Source: Fibrobacter sp. UWH6 (GTDB lineage: Bacteria > Fibrobacterota > Fibrobacteria > Fibrobacterales > Fibrobacteraceae). From it: DNA of 64,000 bases. Position numbers and translations under genes: made by a program. The stretch covers positions 1 through 64,000 of the forward strand of contig NZ_FRAX01000001.1 of the NCBI RefSeq assembly GCF_900142465.1. Direction: 5' to 3'. This document shows positions 33,971 through 41,602 of the stretch, piece by piece. Under the pieces are notes generated by a model. That model worked only from the letters and a program-made list of their open reading frames with translations, did not search any database and was not told the origin of the DNA. Numbering within the stretch: the stretch's first letter is position 1; each line of letters starts with the position of its first letter.

Positions 33971-34252
33971 TTATTCAACTAGCTGGAAGACGACTTCACC
34001 CTTGCGGCTCATGCCATAGCGTGTGCGGAGAAGCCCTTCCTTGTAGAGGGAGTCGGTCTTCAGTTGCTGAATCTGCACTTTGCGCTTGTCGATCACCATC
34101 TGCAGCGAATCAATCTGATGCTGGTAGCTGGCGATCTCGCGGTTGATTCTACGCTGCTGTCTGATGCTGTTCTTTCCGAACATCATCTGGGCCACTACGA
34201 TGATGGCGAAGATAAACAGTGCGAGAATGACTAAGTGCTTCTTCAAGCTCAA
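33971..34252 (-). CDS. FtsB/DivIC-family septum formation protein
   Basis: 93 residues. A single N-terminal membrane helix (about 7-23, VILALFIFAIIVVAQMM) is followed by a coiled coil (about 30-68) and a C-terminal block YKEGLLRTRYGMSRKGEVVF, the E-xx-ARE-like end typical of FtsB/DivIC. Such proteins join FtsL and FtsQ at the division site. It starts 2 bases after dprA ends, so the two are co-transcribed. Confidence 0.8.
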   Translation of the reverse strand: MSLKKHLVILALFIFAIIVVAQMMFGKNSIRQQRRINREIASYQHQIDSLQMVIDKRKVQIQQLKTDSLYKEGLLRTRYGMSRKGEVVFQLVE

Positions 34253-34254
34253 AA

Positions 34255-35172
34255 CTAAAGGCTCCCATTAAAGTAGAACTGCATATTGTCCTTCGTCTGG
34301 ACCAATCCTGCAATCTCAAGTTCCGTTAATATAGCTAAAATGTTGCCAGTCTTAAAGTTACAATCCGCTTGAATTTCTGAAAAAGTCTTGCGGAATCCGT
34401 TGAACTTTGTAAAAATCATGGTGGCCTCCTGGGAAAGCTGGCAGCCGGTGTGGGCGAGATTCTGCAAAGAGGGAGCTTCCTGGCTATGGGCGGTCAAGGG
34501 AATTCCTGCCTGCACTCTCAGACTTTCCGGTAAAAAAATTGGCTTTGCCTTCCCGCAGTCCAAATAAAGATTGGGGCCGCAGGCCACTTCGCTGTCAAAA
34601 TCTCCCGGCACGGCTAATAGCAACTTGCCCTCTCCAAGGCAGTAATCCGCCGTGATCAGGGCCCCGCCCTTGCTCTTGCTCTGTACCAGTACCGTAGCGC
34701 GGCTAAGACCGCTGATGATGCGGTTACGGGCCGGAAACATGCCCTTCAGGGAGGCCTGGTCGCCGGCGTACTCGCTAAGGATAGCGCCTCCGGATTCCAG
34801 GATGCGGCGGGCCAGGTCGGCGCGTTCTCCGGGGATTCTTGCGTCGATTCCCTGGGCGATGACGGCGATGGTGGGGAGGCCCGCCTCCAGGGCGGCTTCG
34901 TGGCAGTAGCTGTCGATGCCTTGAGCGAGCCCCGAGACGATGACCGCCTTGGTGCCTTTCAGGGAATGTACCAGCCTGCGGCAAAGTTCTGGGGCGGAAC
35001 TGCCTGGACGTCGGGTGCCTACCATGGCAATTCCAATGGAGTCTTTTTCTGGCAGTGCGCCCTTGTAGAATAGACGCTTTGGCCTCAAAGACGATTCGCC
35101 CAGCAGTAGCGGAAACAGTTTCGGTTCTAATTCCTGGCTGACGTACTCTTCGGCTTTTCTATTTTTACCCAT
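34255..35172 (-). CDS. dprA: DNA-processing protein DprA
   Basis: 305 residues. The Rossmann-like core has LFYKGALPEKDSIGIAMVGT (Walker-like VGTRRPG), VIVSGLAQGIDSYCHEAALE, MFPARNRIISGLS and GALITADYCLGEGK. A C-terminal winged-helix region (about 245-305) resembles the DprA DML1-like domain. The N-terminal SAM domain is absent. DprA loads RecA on incoming single-stranded DNA during transformation. ATG 35172 abuts the divergent mazG ATG at 35173 (CATATG); its ribosome-binding site AAAGGA lies inside mazG. The long in-frame N-terminal extension to 35379 is antisense to mazG and rejected. Confidence 0.9.
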   Translation of the reverse strand: MGKNRKAEEYVSQELEPKLFPLLLGESSLRPKRLFYKGALPEKDSIGIAMVGTRRPGSSAPELCRRLVHSLKGTKAVIVSGLAQGIDSYCHEAALEAGLPTIAVIAQGIDARIPGERADLARRILESGGAILSEYAGDQASLKGMFPARNRIISGLSRATVLVQSKSKGGALITADYCLGEGKLLLAVPGDFDSEVACGPNLYLDCGKAKPIFLPESLRVQAGIPLTAHSQEAPSLQNLAHTGCQLSQEATMIFTKFNGFRKTFSEIQADCNFKTGNILAILTELEIAGLVQTKDNMQFYFNGSL

Positions 35173-35982
35173 ATGAAGTATTCCTTTCAAGATCTTGTGA
35201 ATATCATGGCCACCCTCCGCTCGGAAAATGGCTGCCCCTGGGACCGTAAGCAGACGCACCAGTCCCTGCTCCCCTACTTGGTGGAAGAATCCCACGAATA
35301 TATCGACGCAGCCCAGGCCAACGACAAGGTTCACATGGCCGAGGAACTGGGAGATGTGCTCTTCCAGGTGGTATTCCATTCACAGGTCGCGAAGGACAAT
35401 GGCGATTTCTGTATCGACGACGTTGTGCAGGGAATCTGCGAAAAAATGGTCCGACGTCATCCTCATGTGTTTGGCGATGCCAAGGTGGATGATGCCTCCG
35501 AGGTGACCCGTAGATGGGAACGCATCAAGGCTGCGGAAAAGAACAATCAGGACATGGTCGGCAAGTCCGCTATGGATAAAGTAAGCAAGAGCATGCCCAC
35601 GCTGGCCCGTGCCCAGGAAATCCAGCGGCGTGCCGCCAAGGTCGGATTTGATTGGGTCGAGGCAGAACCTGTATTCAACAAAGCTGTGGAGGAATTTAGC
35701 GAATTCCGTGCCGAAATGCAAGCCTCCTCTGCGGAATGCAACAACATCGACCGCATGGAAGATGAGTTCGGCGATATCTTGTTCAGCCTGGTGAACGTGG
35801 CCCGCCATTGCGGCTTCAATGCGGCCCTGGCACTGGAACGGGCCAACACCAAGTTCGAAAAGCGCTTCCGTATCGTGGAACAGATGGCTCGCGACGAAGG
35901 CAAGGAAATGAAGGAGGAAACTCCTGAACGTCTGCAGGAATTCTGGCGCGCTGCCAAGAAGGCCACAAAGGTGCTGCCCTAG
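35173..35982 (+). CDS. mazG: Nucleoside triphosphate pyrophosphohydrolase MazG
   Basis: 269 residues, the usual tandem-domain length. Domain 1: RSENGCPWDRKQTHQSLLPY, then LVEESHEYIDA and AEELGDVLFQVVFHS carry the metal-binding E-x2-E...E-x2-D residues. Domain 2: FNKAVEEFSEFRAEM and EDEFGDILFSLVNVARH repeat the pattern. MazG hydrolyses NTPs to NMP and pyrophosphate, clearing aberrant nucleotides and modulating stress alarmones. The start codon is back to back with that of dprA, leaving no intergenic space. No Shine-Dalgarno is seen, so initiation may depend on other signals. Confidence 0.95.
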   Translation: MKYSFQDLVNIMATLRSENGCPWDRKQTHQSLLPYLVEESHEYIDAAQANDKVHMAEELGDVLFQVVFHSQVAKDNGDFCIDDVVQGICEKMVRRHPHVFGDAKVDDASEVTRRWERIKAAEKNNQDMVGKSAMDKVSKSMPTLARAQEIQRRAAKVGFDWVEAEPVFNKAVEEFSEFRAEMQASSAECNNIDRMEDEFGDILFSLVNVARHCGFNAALALERANTKFEKRFRIVEQMARDEGKEMKEETPERLQEFWRAAKKATKVLP

Positions 35983-36077
35983 GCCGCCGATTTAATACAA
36001 ATTGGAACGTTCTTTTTGGGAATAGGGGTTTAGCAGAAAAAGTTTCCGCTAACCGTTTTGCGAGGTATATTATTATC

Positions 36078-36296
36078 GTGCTTCCAATCTATTTCTGGTT
36101 CTAGAGAAGGGATGCCGGATCGAACCATACGGGTAGGAATAGATAGGAAGCACACTTGTTCTCTTCTAATTCCACTGAGTCCCGCGGGCTTGTCCCGCGG
36201 GGCTCTTGTGTATTTATGGGAGGGTGTCGGTAAAACACCCTTCCTTGTGTTGTGTACATGTGAAAAAGTCCCGCGGTTTCCCGCGGGACTTCTTCT
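36078..36296 (+). ncRNA. Candidate structured small RNA with four hairpins
   Basis: TATATT (36066-36071) lies 6 bases before GTGCTTCC (36078-36085), which pairs perfectly with GGAAGCAC (36146-36153). Nested inside are ATCTATT/AATAGAT and TGGTTC/GAACCA, so the first 76 bases can fold into one long hairpin that begins at the predicted transcription start. Three hairpins follow: 36177-36205 (12-bp stem with core CCCGCGGG), 36218-36244, and 36266-36291 (11-bp stem AAGTCCCGCGG), the last with a T-rich tail. No credible reading frame. Not recognised as 6S, SRP, tmRNA or RNase P RNA. Confidence 0.5.
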
Positions 36297-36331
36297 AATT
36301 CTGAGTTGAACTCAATTAAACGTTTGGGGCC

Positions 36332-36521
36332 GTGAGCAAAAAAAGACCTCGGTATTAACCGAGGTCTTTTTTAGCGAGAGTGAGGGCCTGCCAGAACTTG
36401 CATTCTGAATGGGCCCGAACGGTCTCCCTGTGAGCAAAAAGACCTCGGTATTAACCGAGGTCTTTTTAGCGAGAGTGAGGGCCTGCCGGAACTTGCATTC
36501 TGAATGGGCCCGAACGGTCTC
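36332..36521 (-). terminator. Tandemly duplicated terminator region behind fusA
   Basis: Two ~92-95 bp direct copies (36332-36426 and 36430-36521) each contain a hairpin GACCTCGG-TATTAA-CCGAGGTC flanked by A- and T-runs (36341-36370 and 36436-36467), plus matching flanks (GCGAGAGTGAGGGCCTGCC). The copies differ at very few bases, so the duplication is recent. The second copy reaches to within one base of the fusA stop. The hairpins terminate on either strand. Confidence 0.85.
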
Positions 36522-36522
36522 G

Positions 36523-38652
36523 TTAAGCGCGTGCGCCAGCCTTGTCGCCGTACTTCTTGATGAGTTCTTCCTGGATGTTCTTGGGAACCGGAGAGTACTT
36601 GCAGAATTCCATGGTGAATTCTGCCTTACCCTGGGTCATAGAACGCAGGTCAGTTGCGTAGCCGAACATTTCGGACAGCGGAACTTCAGCGGTGATGGTG
36701 GTCATGCCCAGTTCTTCGTTAGTACCAGCGATGGTACCACGACGCTGAGAAACGTTACCAACAACGGAACCCTGGAATTCGGTCGGGGTCTGGATTTCAA
36801 CCTTCATGATCGGTTCGAGGATCTGAGCGCCGGCCTTAGCGAAAGCTTCGCGGAAAGCCATACGAGCAGCAACCTGGAAGGCCATATCAGAGGAGTCAAC
36901 CGGGTGGAATGCACCATCCTGAACGTCCATTTCGATACCCACAACCGGGAAGCCGATCAAGGAACCTGCTTCCATGCAGCTCTGGAAACCCTTATCGCAG
37001 GACGGGATGTATTCCTTAGGAATACGGCCGCCAACGACGGAGTTAACGAAGTTGTAAACCTTTTCGGAGTCGCCTTCGACAGCCATCGGACGCATTTCGC
37101 CGACAACCTTAGCGTACTGACCGCTACCACCGGTCTGCTTCTTATGAGTGTAGTCGAACTTGGAAGAACGAGTGATGGTTTCGCGGTATGCAACCTGCGG
37201 AGCACCAGTCTGGACGTCAACCTTGTATTCACGACGCATACGTTCGATGTAAACGTCAAGATGAAGTTCGCCCATACCCTTGATGATGGTTTCGCCAGAT
37301 TCCTTGTTAACTTCAACCTGGAAGGTGGGGTCTTCCTTGGTGAAGCGGTTCAGGGCCTTAGACATGTTGTCCAGGTCGTCACGGTTCTTAGCTTCGATCA
37401 CCAGTTCGATAACCGGGTTAGGAACGTGCATGGAGGTCATGTTGTAGTGGTTCTTGCCATCGGTAAAGGTAGTACCGGATGCGCAGTCAATACCGAACAG
37501 AGCAACGATGTCGCCTGCACCAGCTTCGGTGATATCCACCATTTCATCAGCGTGCATACGAACGAGACGGCCAACGGAAACCTTCTTGGTGGTTGCCATG
37601 TTGGTGATCATGTCGCCCTTCTTGATGGTACCCTGGTAAACGCGGATGTAGGTCAGCTGACCATAGCGGTCGTTGACCAGCTTGAATGCGTAGCAAACCA
37701 GCGGTTCAGCATCTTCGGACTTCAGGACAACTTCTGCTTCGTTGTTGTCGATGTCCAGAGCCTTGTTTTCAACTTCGGTCGGGTTCGGGAGGTAGTCCAC
37801 AACACCGTCGAGGAGCTTCTGGATACCAATGTTCTTGTGAGCGGAACCCATGAACACCGGAGTGATTTCGAGAGAAATGGTAGCTTCGCGGATGGTCTTC
37901 TTGATGAGATCCTTGTCGATTTCATCAACGCCATACATGCCTTCCATAGCCTTTTCCATGATTTCGTCGTTGTAGTCTGCGCAGCAGTCAACGAGCTTTT
38001 CACGGTATTCCTGAGCCTGGTCAACCAGTTCAGCCGGAATTTCCTTTTCGATCATGTCGTCGCCGTTGGCGCCTTCGAAGTAGTAGGCCTTCATTTCAAC
38101 CAGGTCGACCACACCCTTCAGTTGGTCTTCGAGACCGATAGGAATCTGCATAACGCAGGGCTTGTGGTTCAGCTTTTCCTTGAGCATAACTGCAACGCGG
38201 AGCGGATTTGCACCGGAACGGTCGCACTTGTTGACAAACACAACGCGGGGCACATGATAGCGGCGCATCTGGCGGTCAACGGTAATAGACTGAGACTGAA
38301 CGCCTTCCACGCCGGTAAGAACGAGGATAGCACCGTCAAGCACACGGAGAGAACGTTCAACTTCGATAGTGAAGTCCACGTGCCCCGGGGTATCGATGAT
38401 GTTGATGGTGTCAGCTTCGCCAGACTTGGTGTGAGTCCAGCTTGCGAAGGTAGCAGCAGACTGAATGGTAATGCCGCGTTCGCGTTCGAGTTCCATGGAG
38501 TCCATCGTGGCACCGACGCCGTCCTTACCACGAACTTCGTGGATAGCGTGAATACGCTTGGTGTAGTAGAGGATACGTTCGGTAAGAGTGGTCTTACCGG
38601 AGTCGATGTGGGCAGAAATACCAATGTTTCTGTGAGTTGCAATGTTTTTCAT
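36523..38652 (-). CDS. fusA: Elongation factor G
   Basis: 709 residues. G-domain motifs: G1 [19 protein letters not shown]2/G3 [12 protein letters not shown] and [18 protein letters not shown]4 [13 protein letters not shown]. Domains II-V follow, including PEPTIDE-like signature regions [19 protein letters not shown] and [10 protein letters not shown]-like [20 protein letters not shown] drives ribosomal translocation with GTP and helps ribosome recycling. The G1 sequence AHIDSGKTT, not the more common AHIDAGKTT, and the [19 protein letters not shown] block are more like the spd/mitochondrial EF-G1 subgroup; this is impression, not phylogeny. A good promoter and duplicated terminators flank it. 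Confidence 0.97.
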   Translation of the reverse strand: MKNIATHRNIGISAHIDSGKTTLTERILYYTKRIHAIHEVRGKDGVGATMDSMELERERGITIQSAATFASWTHTKSGEADTINIIDTPGHVDFTIEVERSLRVLDGAILVLTGVEGVQSQSITVDRQMRRYHVPRVVFVNKCDRSGANPLRVAVMLKEKLNHKPCVMQIPIGLEDQLKGVVDLVEMKAYYFEGANGDDMIEKEIPAELVDQAQEYREKLVDCCADYNDEIMEKAMEGMYGVDEIDKDLIKKTIREATISLEITPVFMGSAHKNIGIQKLLDGVVDYLPNPTEVENKALDIDNNEAEVVLKSEDAEPLVCYAFKLVNDRYGQLTYIRVYQGTIKKGDMITNMATTKKVSVGRLVRMHADEMVDITEAGAGDIVALFGIDCASGTTFTDGKNHYNMTSMHVPNPVIELVIEAKNRDDLDNMSKALNRFTKEDPTFQVEVNKESGETIIKGMGELHLDVYIERMRREYKVDVQTGAPQVAYRETITRSSKFDYTHKKQTGGSGQYAKVVGEMRPMAVEGDSEKVYNFVNSVVGGRIPKEYIPSCDKGFQSCMEAGSLIGFPVVGIEMDVQDGAFHPVDSSDMAFQVAARMAFREAFAKAGAQILEPIMKVEIQTPTEFQGSVVGNVSQRRGTIAGTNEELGMTTITAEVPLSEMFGYATDLRSMTQGKAEFTMEFCKYSPVPKNIQEELIKKYGDKAGARA

Positions 38653-38696
38653 TTTTTATTCCACAAATGGAGTTGATGTTATTTGAGTTGCGCGCA

Positions 38697-38725
38697 AAGA
38701 TAGAAAAAAAAGGGGGTGGGGTCAA
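38697..38725 (-). promoter_or_regulatory. fusA promoter
   Basis: On the minus strand TTGACC (38720-38725) and TATCTT (38697-38702) are separated by 17 bp. The expected start near 38690 gives a ~38-base leader before the ATG at 38652. Confidence 0.75.
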
Positions 38726-38849
38726 GGGCGGGGTATTTTTGGGGCCATTAAACAGCGAAATCCAGGCCTTTTTGACCCGGATTTCTTGAAATTTTTAAAA
38801 ATAAAAGGTTTTTTATAGGTTTGCGGGACCGACCTGCTAAGCCTATATA

Positions 38850-39479
38850 TTAATCTTGGGGCTCGGCAGGTTCTGCATCCTGAACTTCCGGATCCTGGTC
38901 CGAAAGGGCCTTGAAGTAGGCAGCAGCCGTTTTTCCCACCTCGTTGGTGTCGTAGAAGGTGTAGGCTCCGTTGCCGATGGCGCCGATGGCTGGGATGGCT
39001 CGGAGGGCCACTCGACCAAGCATCTTGGTAGAAACTTTCAGACCGATTTTCTGGAGGATCTTTTCCAGAGCGCTGAGGGAAAGCTTTTGCACGATAATGC
39101 GACTGCCGGTGCGGACTGCCAGGTCGCGGAGGAGGGAGGCGGCGCTGTGGCGGAAGAGGCACCAGACCATGGCTTCGCGGCTGAGGAGGGCTACCTTGCC
39201 ATAAGTAGCGGCAATGTCGGAGACCAGCTGGGCCTGTATACGCCAGACGGAGGCAATGTCGGGGATGGAGGTCAGGACTCCGGTAAAGCCAGCGGGGATA
39301 GAAAGTGTGGCACTGACGGCTGCTGCCTTGATGGCTGCCTGCTGGGTCAGTTTCTTCACTTTTTCGCCGGGGTCGGCTGTTTCGACATAGAGGGATTCGG
39401 GAATCTCGGTAATCAGTTCGAAAAGAAGCTTGGAAAATTTATCCTTAAGCATGTCGGCGGTCTTGTCGTTTATTTCCAT
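38850..39479 (-). CDS. EcsC-like protein of unknown function
   Basis: 209 residues. Hydrophobic, Gly/Ala-rich segments (about 50-80, IKAAAVSATLSIPAGFTGVL and SIPDIASVWRIQAQLVSDIA) followed by amphipathic helices and a final Gly-rich stretch (RVALRAIPAIGAIGNGAYTF) resemble the EcsC family, membrane-associated proteins of unclear role. The C-terminal tail is acidic (DQDPEVQDAEPAEPQD). It lies upstream of fusA in the same direction, but fusA has its own promoter. Family assignment is tentative. Confidence 0.6.
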   Translation of the reverse strand: MEINDKTADMLKDKFSKLLFELITEIPESLYVETADPGEKVKKLTQQAAIKAAAVSATLSIPAGFTGVLTSIPDIASVWRIQAQLVSDIAATYGKVALLSREAMVWCLFRHSAASLLRDLAVRTGSRIIVQKLSLSALEKILQKIGLKVSTKMLGRVALRAIPAIGAIGNGAYTFYDTNEVGKTAAAYFKALSDQDPEVQDAEPAEPQD

Positions 39480-39556
39480 AGAGTCCTCTTGAATCCTTCT
39501 GGTGCAAAAAAAATGTGAGTGCCCTTGAAATATACAATAGAATTTGAGGATCGTTC

Positions 39557-39682
39557 ATGAAATGCGCAAACATCAGTGTCTTATTTTGCGGAGGTTTTCG
39601 TTTCGTTCTACGATTATCGGAATTCTGGAAAGTAATCTATTGGCGGTTTGACAGCGAAGTGGAAAGATTGCTCGTGAAGTGA
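39557..39682 (+). CDS. Possible 41-residue small protein
   Basis: A short frame beginning MKCANISVLFCGGFRFVLRL, with GAGGA six bases before the ATG at 39557 and a TATACAAT-like -10 around 39532. It is basic and moderately hydrophobic. No homolog is known to me and the frame could be chance; the upstream signals are the only support. Confidence 0.25.
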   Translation: MKCANISVLFCGGFRFVLRLSEFWKVIYWRFDSEVERLLVK

Positions 39683-39745
39683 TGATTCTCACGTTTGTGA
39701 GAGTTCCCTTTAAGAATTTTCGTTTTGTACGATATATCTAAAAGA

Positions 39746-40123
39746 ATGATTGATAGGACCCTTGTAGACATGATGCAACCTATAAACTGACTTTCAAAAA
39801 GGAAGATGGTTCACCCGACAATGCCATGGCAGAAAAGGTTTTTGACTGGTGCCGGAGCGAATACGACTGGTTCCTAGAGTGGGGCGATGCTCCTTTTGGC
39901 AGATCTTGATATTGAGAAAAGCTTTAGTAATTGTCCCGATGTTAAGGGGATGAAATTCCTTGGGATTATATTCGGGGCCTTAGAAAAGCCGATTTTCCTT
40001 GAAGAATGGGAAAAAGGTGCGAGGCCTGCTGCCAAGAAACCTGCAGAAAAGAAGGTGACAGCGAAAAAGGCAACAGCAAAGAAATCGACTGCTGCGAAAC
40101 CAAAAACCGCAAAAAAGAAATAA
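39746..40123 (+). pseudogene. Frameshifted gene with Lys/Ala-rich C-terminal tail
   Basis: Reading starts MIDRTLVDMMQPIN then stops; the neighbouring frame continues YKLTFKKEDGSPDNAMAEKV and FDWCRSEYDWFLEWGDAPFG; the original frame resumes ADLDIEKSFSNCPDVKG and ends in a basic tail of AKKxTAKK-type repeats like histone H1 or DNA-compacting tails. Two compensating frameshifts (near 39779 and 39890) break one coherent protein of about 125 residues. A GATATATCT -10-like sequence and an A/G-rich site precede the ATG. Either a decaying gene or assembly error. Confidence 0.6.
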
Positions 40124-40204
40124 TGGCTTAAACTGAAAAATCTCCGCCTCACTGGGGCGGAGATTTTTTTGAATGTCTCGTTTTCGGATCTATTTATTGA
40201 TGGA

Positions 40205-40540
40205 CTAGAACAATACCTTGGCCAGGCCTCCGGCTAATCCAGGAAGTGTATAGCGCAGAGTCTTATCGCCCAGCCAGTATTCCAGGGCTTCATCAATCCA
40301 CTGTCGTTCGCTGGTAATCTTGCGGATCACGATGTCGGTACCTTTATCGGTATCATCAAAGTAATAGTAACCGCGGAACTTGATTGGGAAGATTTCTCCA
40401 TGGAGCAACACGGAAACGTCTGCAGTTCCTTTGTCTGAATCTATAGACACGGACTGGACATCACCGAACTTCTTGACTAGTTCGTGATTCTTGACGAAGG
40501 CTACCACAGCTTTGTCGCGGAGATTACTGAGCAGAGACAT
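40205..40540 (-). CDS. Conserved-looking small protein, function unknown
   Basis: 111 residues, soluble, no signal peptide. An N-terminal helix (MSLLSNLRDKAVVAFVKNHE) is followed by beta strands (VQSVSIDSDKGTADVSVLLH, then FPIKFRGYYYFDDTDKGTDI) and a C-terminal helix. The strands could form a lipid-binding-type sheet, but no family is recognised. Coding quality (codon use, Asp/Lys pattern) looks real. It is flanked by short AT/GC intergenic repeats and lies downstream of map on the same strand. Confidence 0.6.
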   Translation of the reverse strand: MSLLSNLRDKAVVAFVKNHELVKKFGDVQSVSIDSDKGTADVSVLLHGEIFPIKFRGYYYFDDTDKGTDIVIRKITSERQWIDEALEYWLGDKTLRYTLPGLAGGLAKVLF

Positions 40541-40559
40541 TGTTGTGAAGAGTGAATAG

Positions 40560-40687
40560 TGAACAGTGAATAGTTGTGAGCGATGAGTAATGAGCTGTGA
40601 GCTAAAGTTAGGCGCCTTTGTCGCGATTATCTAGCTGAAAGGAGCCGAAGGCTCCGTCCTCATACCTCGCGCCTCACACCTTTTCGA
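40560..40687. repeat. Short intergenic repeats downstream of map
   Basis: Contains the near-repeats GTGAATAGTGAACAGTGAATAG and related GTGAGC/GAGTAATGAGC words, then AAGGAGCCGAAGGCTCCGTC (hairpin) and CCTCATACCTCGCG. Similar words occur at 41455-41600 on the other side of map. No gene seen. Confidence 0.5.
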
Positions 40688-41449
40688 TTAGCGGGGGAGG
40701 GTCAGAATTTCGATGCCGTCCTTGGTCTTGACCACGGTGTGTTCCCACTGGGCGCTGAGGGTGCCATCGCGGGTCACTGCAGTCCAACCGTCAGACAGAG
40801 TCTTGGTGCCGGGCTTGCCTGCATTCAGCATGGGCTCGACGGTGAACACGTTGCCGGGTTCAATGAAACTGGTCAGTTCGTTGTTGCGGAAGTGGAACAC
40901 CAGGGGCTCTTCGTGGAAACCACGGCCGATACCATGACCGCAGTAGTCTTGAACCACGCTGAAACCGTGTTCGTCGGCAATGTCATTGATGGCGTAACCG
41001 ATGTCGTTCCAGCGGGCACCCTGTTCGCCTGCAACGCGGATGCCTTCTTCCATGGCGAACTTGGCGGTGTCCACCAGTTCCTGTGCTAGCTTGCTGACCT
41101 TGCCTACGGTAAACATGGCGGAAGTGTCGCCGTGATAACCTTGGAGGATGGTGGTGATGTCGATGTTTACGATGTCGCCTTCCTTAAGGATGGTCTTGGC
41201 GTCGGGGATGCCGTGGCAGATAACTTCATTGATACTGATGCAGGCATAGCGGGGGTAACCGTGGTAACCCTTACAGGCGGAAATGCCCTTGTGCTGACGG
41301 GTGTAATCACCGATGAATTCATCGATTTCCAGGGTGCAGACACCGGGCTTGCACATTTCGCCTGCGCGAATCAGGGTTTCTGCTGCCAGAGCGCCTGCGT
41401 CGCGGATCAGTTCAATTTCTCTTGCGTTCTTTACTTTAATCTTAGCCAT
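40688..41449 (-). CDS. map: Methionine aminopeptidase, type I
   Basis: 253 residues, typical length. Five metal ligands are visible: Asp in VNIDITTILQGYHGDTSAMF (two), His in YCGHGIGRGFHEEP, Glu in NVFTVEPMLNAGK and Glu in LSAQWEHTVVKTKDG. It removes the initiator Met from nascent proteins. The block KGYHGYPRYACISINEVICH includes the substrate-contacting His. The start MAKIKVKNAREIELIRDAGA fits the family. Intergenic DNA on both sides carries related short repeats (CCTCATACCTC and GGAGCC/GGCTCC). Confidence 0.97.
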   Translation of the reverse strand: MAKIKVKNAREIELIRDAGALAAETLIRAGEMCKPGVCTLEIDEFIGDYTRQHKGISACKGYHGYPRYACISINEVICHGIPDAKTILKEGDIVNIDITTILQGYHGDTSAMFTVGKVSKLAQELVDTAKFAMEEGIRVAGEQGARWNDIGYAINDIADEHGFSVVQDYCGHGIGRGFHEEPLVFHFRNNELTSFIEPGNVFTVEPMLNAGKPGTKTLSDGWTAVTRDGTLSAQWEHTVVKTKDGIEILTLPR

Positions 41450-41602
41450 TTTGAGGTGTGAGCTCGCGCTTCGCGCTTTGAGGTATGAGGTCGCTCGCGT
41501 TGCTCGCTTTGAGGTGAGATTTTAAGGAACTATGTGGTAGAGTTTTTGGATATACCTCAGAGGCTCCTTTAGGAGCCGACCTCATACCTCATAGCCCAAG
41601 AC
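41450..41602. repeat. Short intergenic repeats upstream of map
   Basis: Two copies of TTTGAGGT(A/G)TGAG with (T)CGCTCGC- or CGCGCTTCGCGC-type inserts, then GAGGCTCCTTTAGGAGCC (hairpin) and CCTCATACCTC. The words mirror those at 40560-40687. No gene seen. Confidence 0.5.

Noticed and set aside
35173-35379. Extended start for DprA
   Set aside because: It is antisense to the mazG active-site region; DprA homology begins after ATG 35172.
36078-36153. tRNA or tmRNA on the minus strand (GGTTCGATCC looks like a T-loop)
   Set aside because: The flanking bases do not form a T-stem, and no acceptor or anticodon arm can be built.
36058-36309. 83-residue plus-strand frame
   Set aside because: It lies wholly within the hairpin-rich candidate RNA and shows no coding signature.
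36409-38676. Long plus-strand open frame opposite fusA
   Set aside because: It mirrors fusA codon structure on the other strand, has no domain, and fusA is unambiguous. Similar antisense frames opposite argS, purU/pyrE, rlmB and the 24666 gene were rejected for the same reason.
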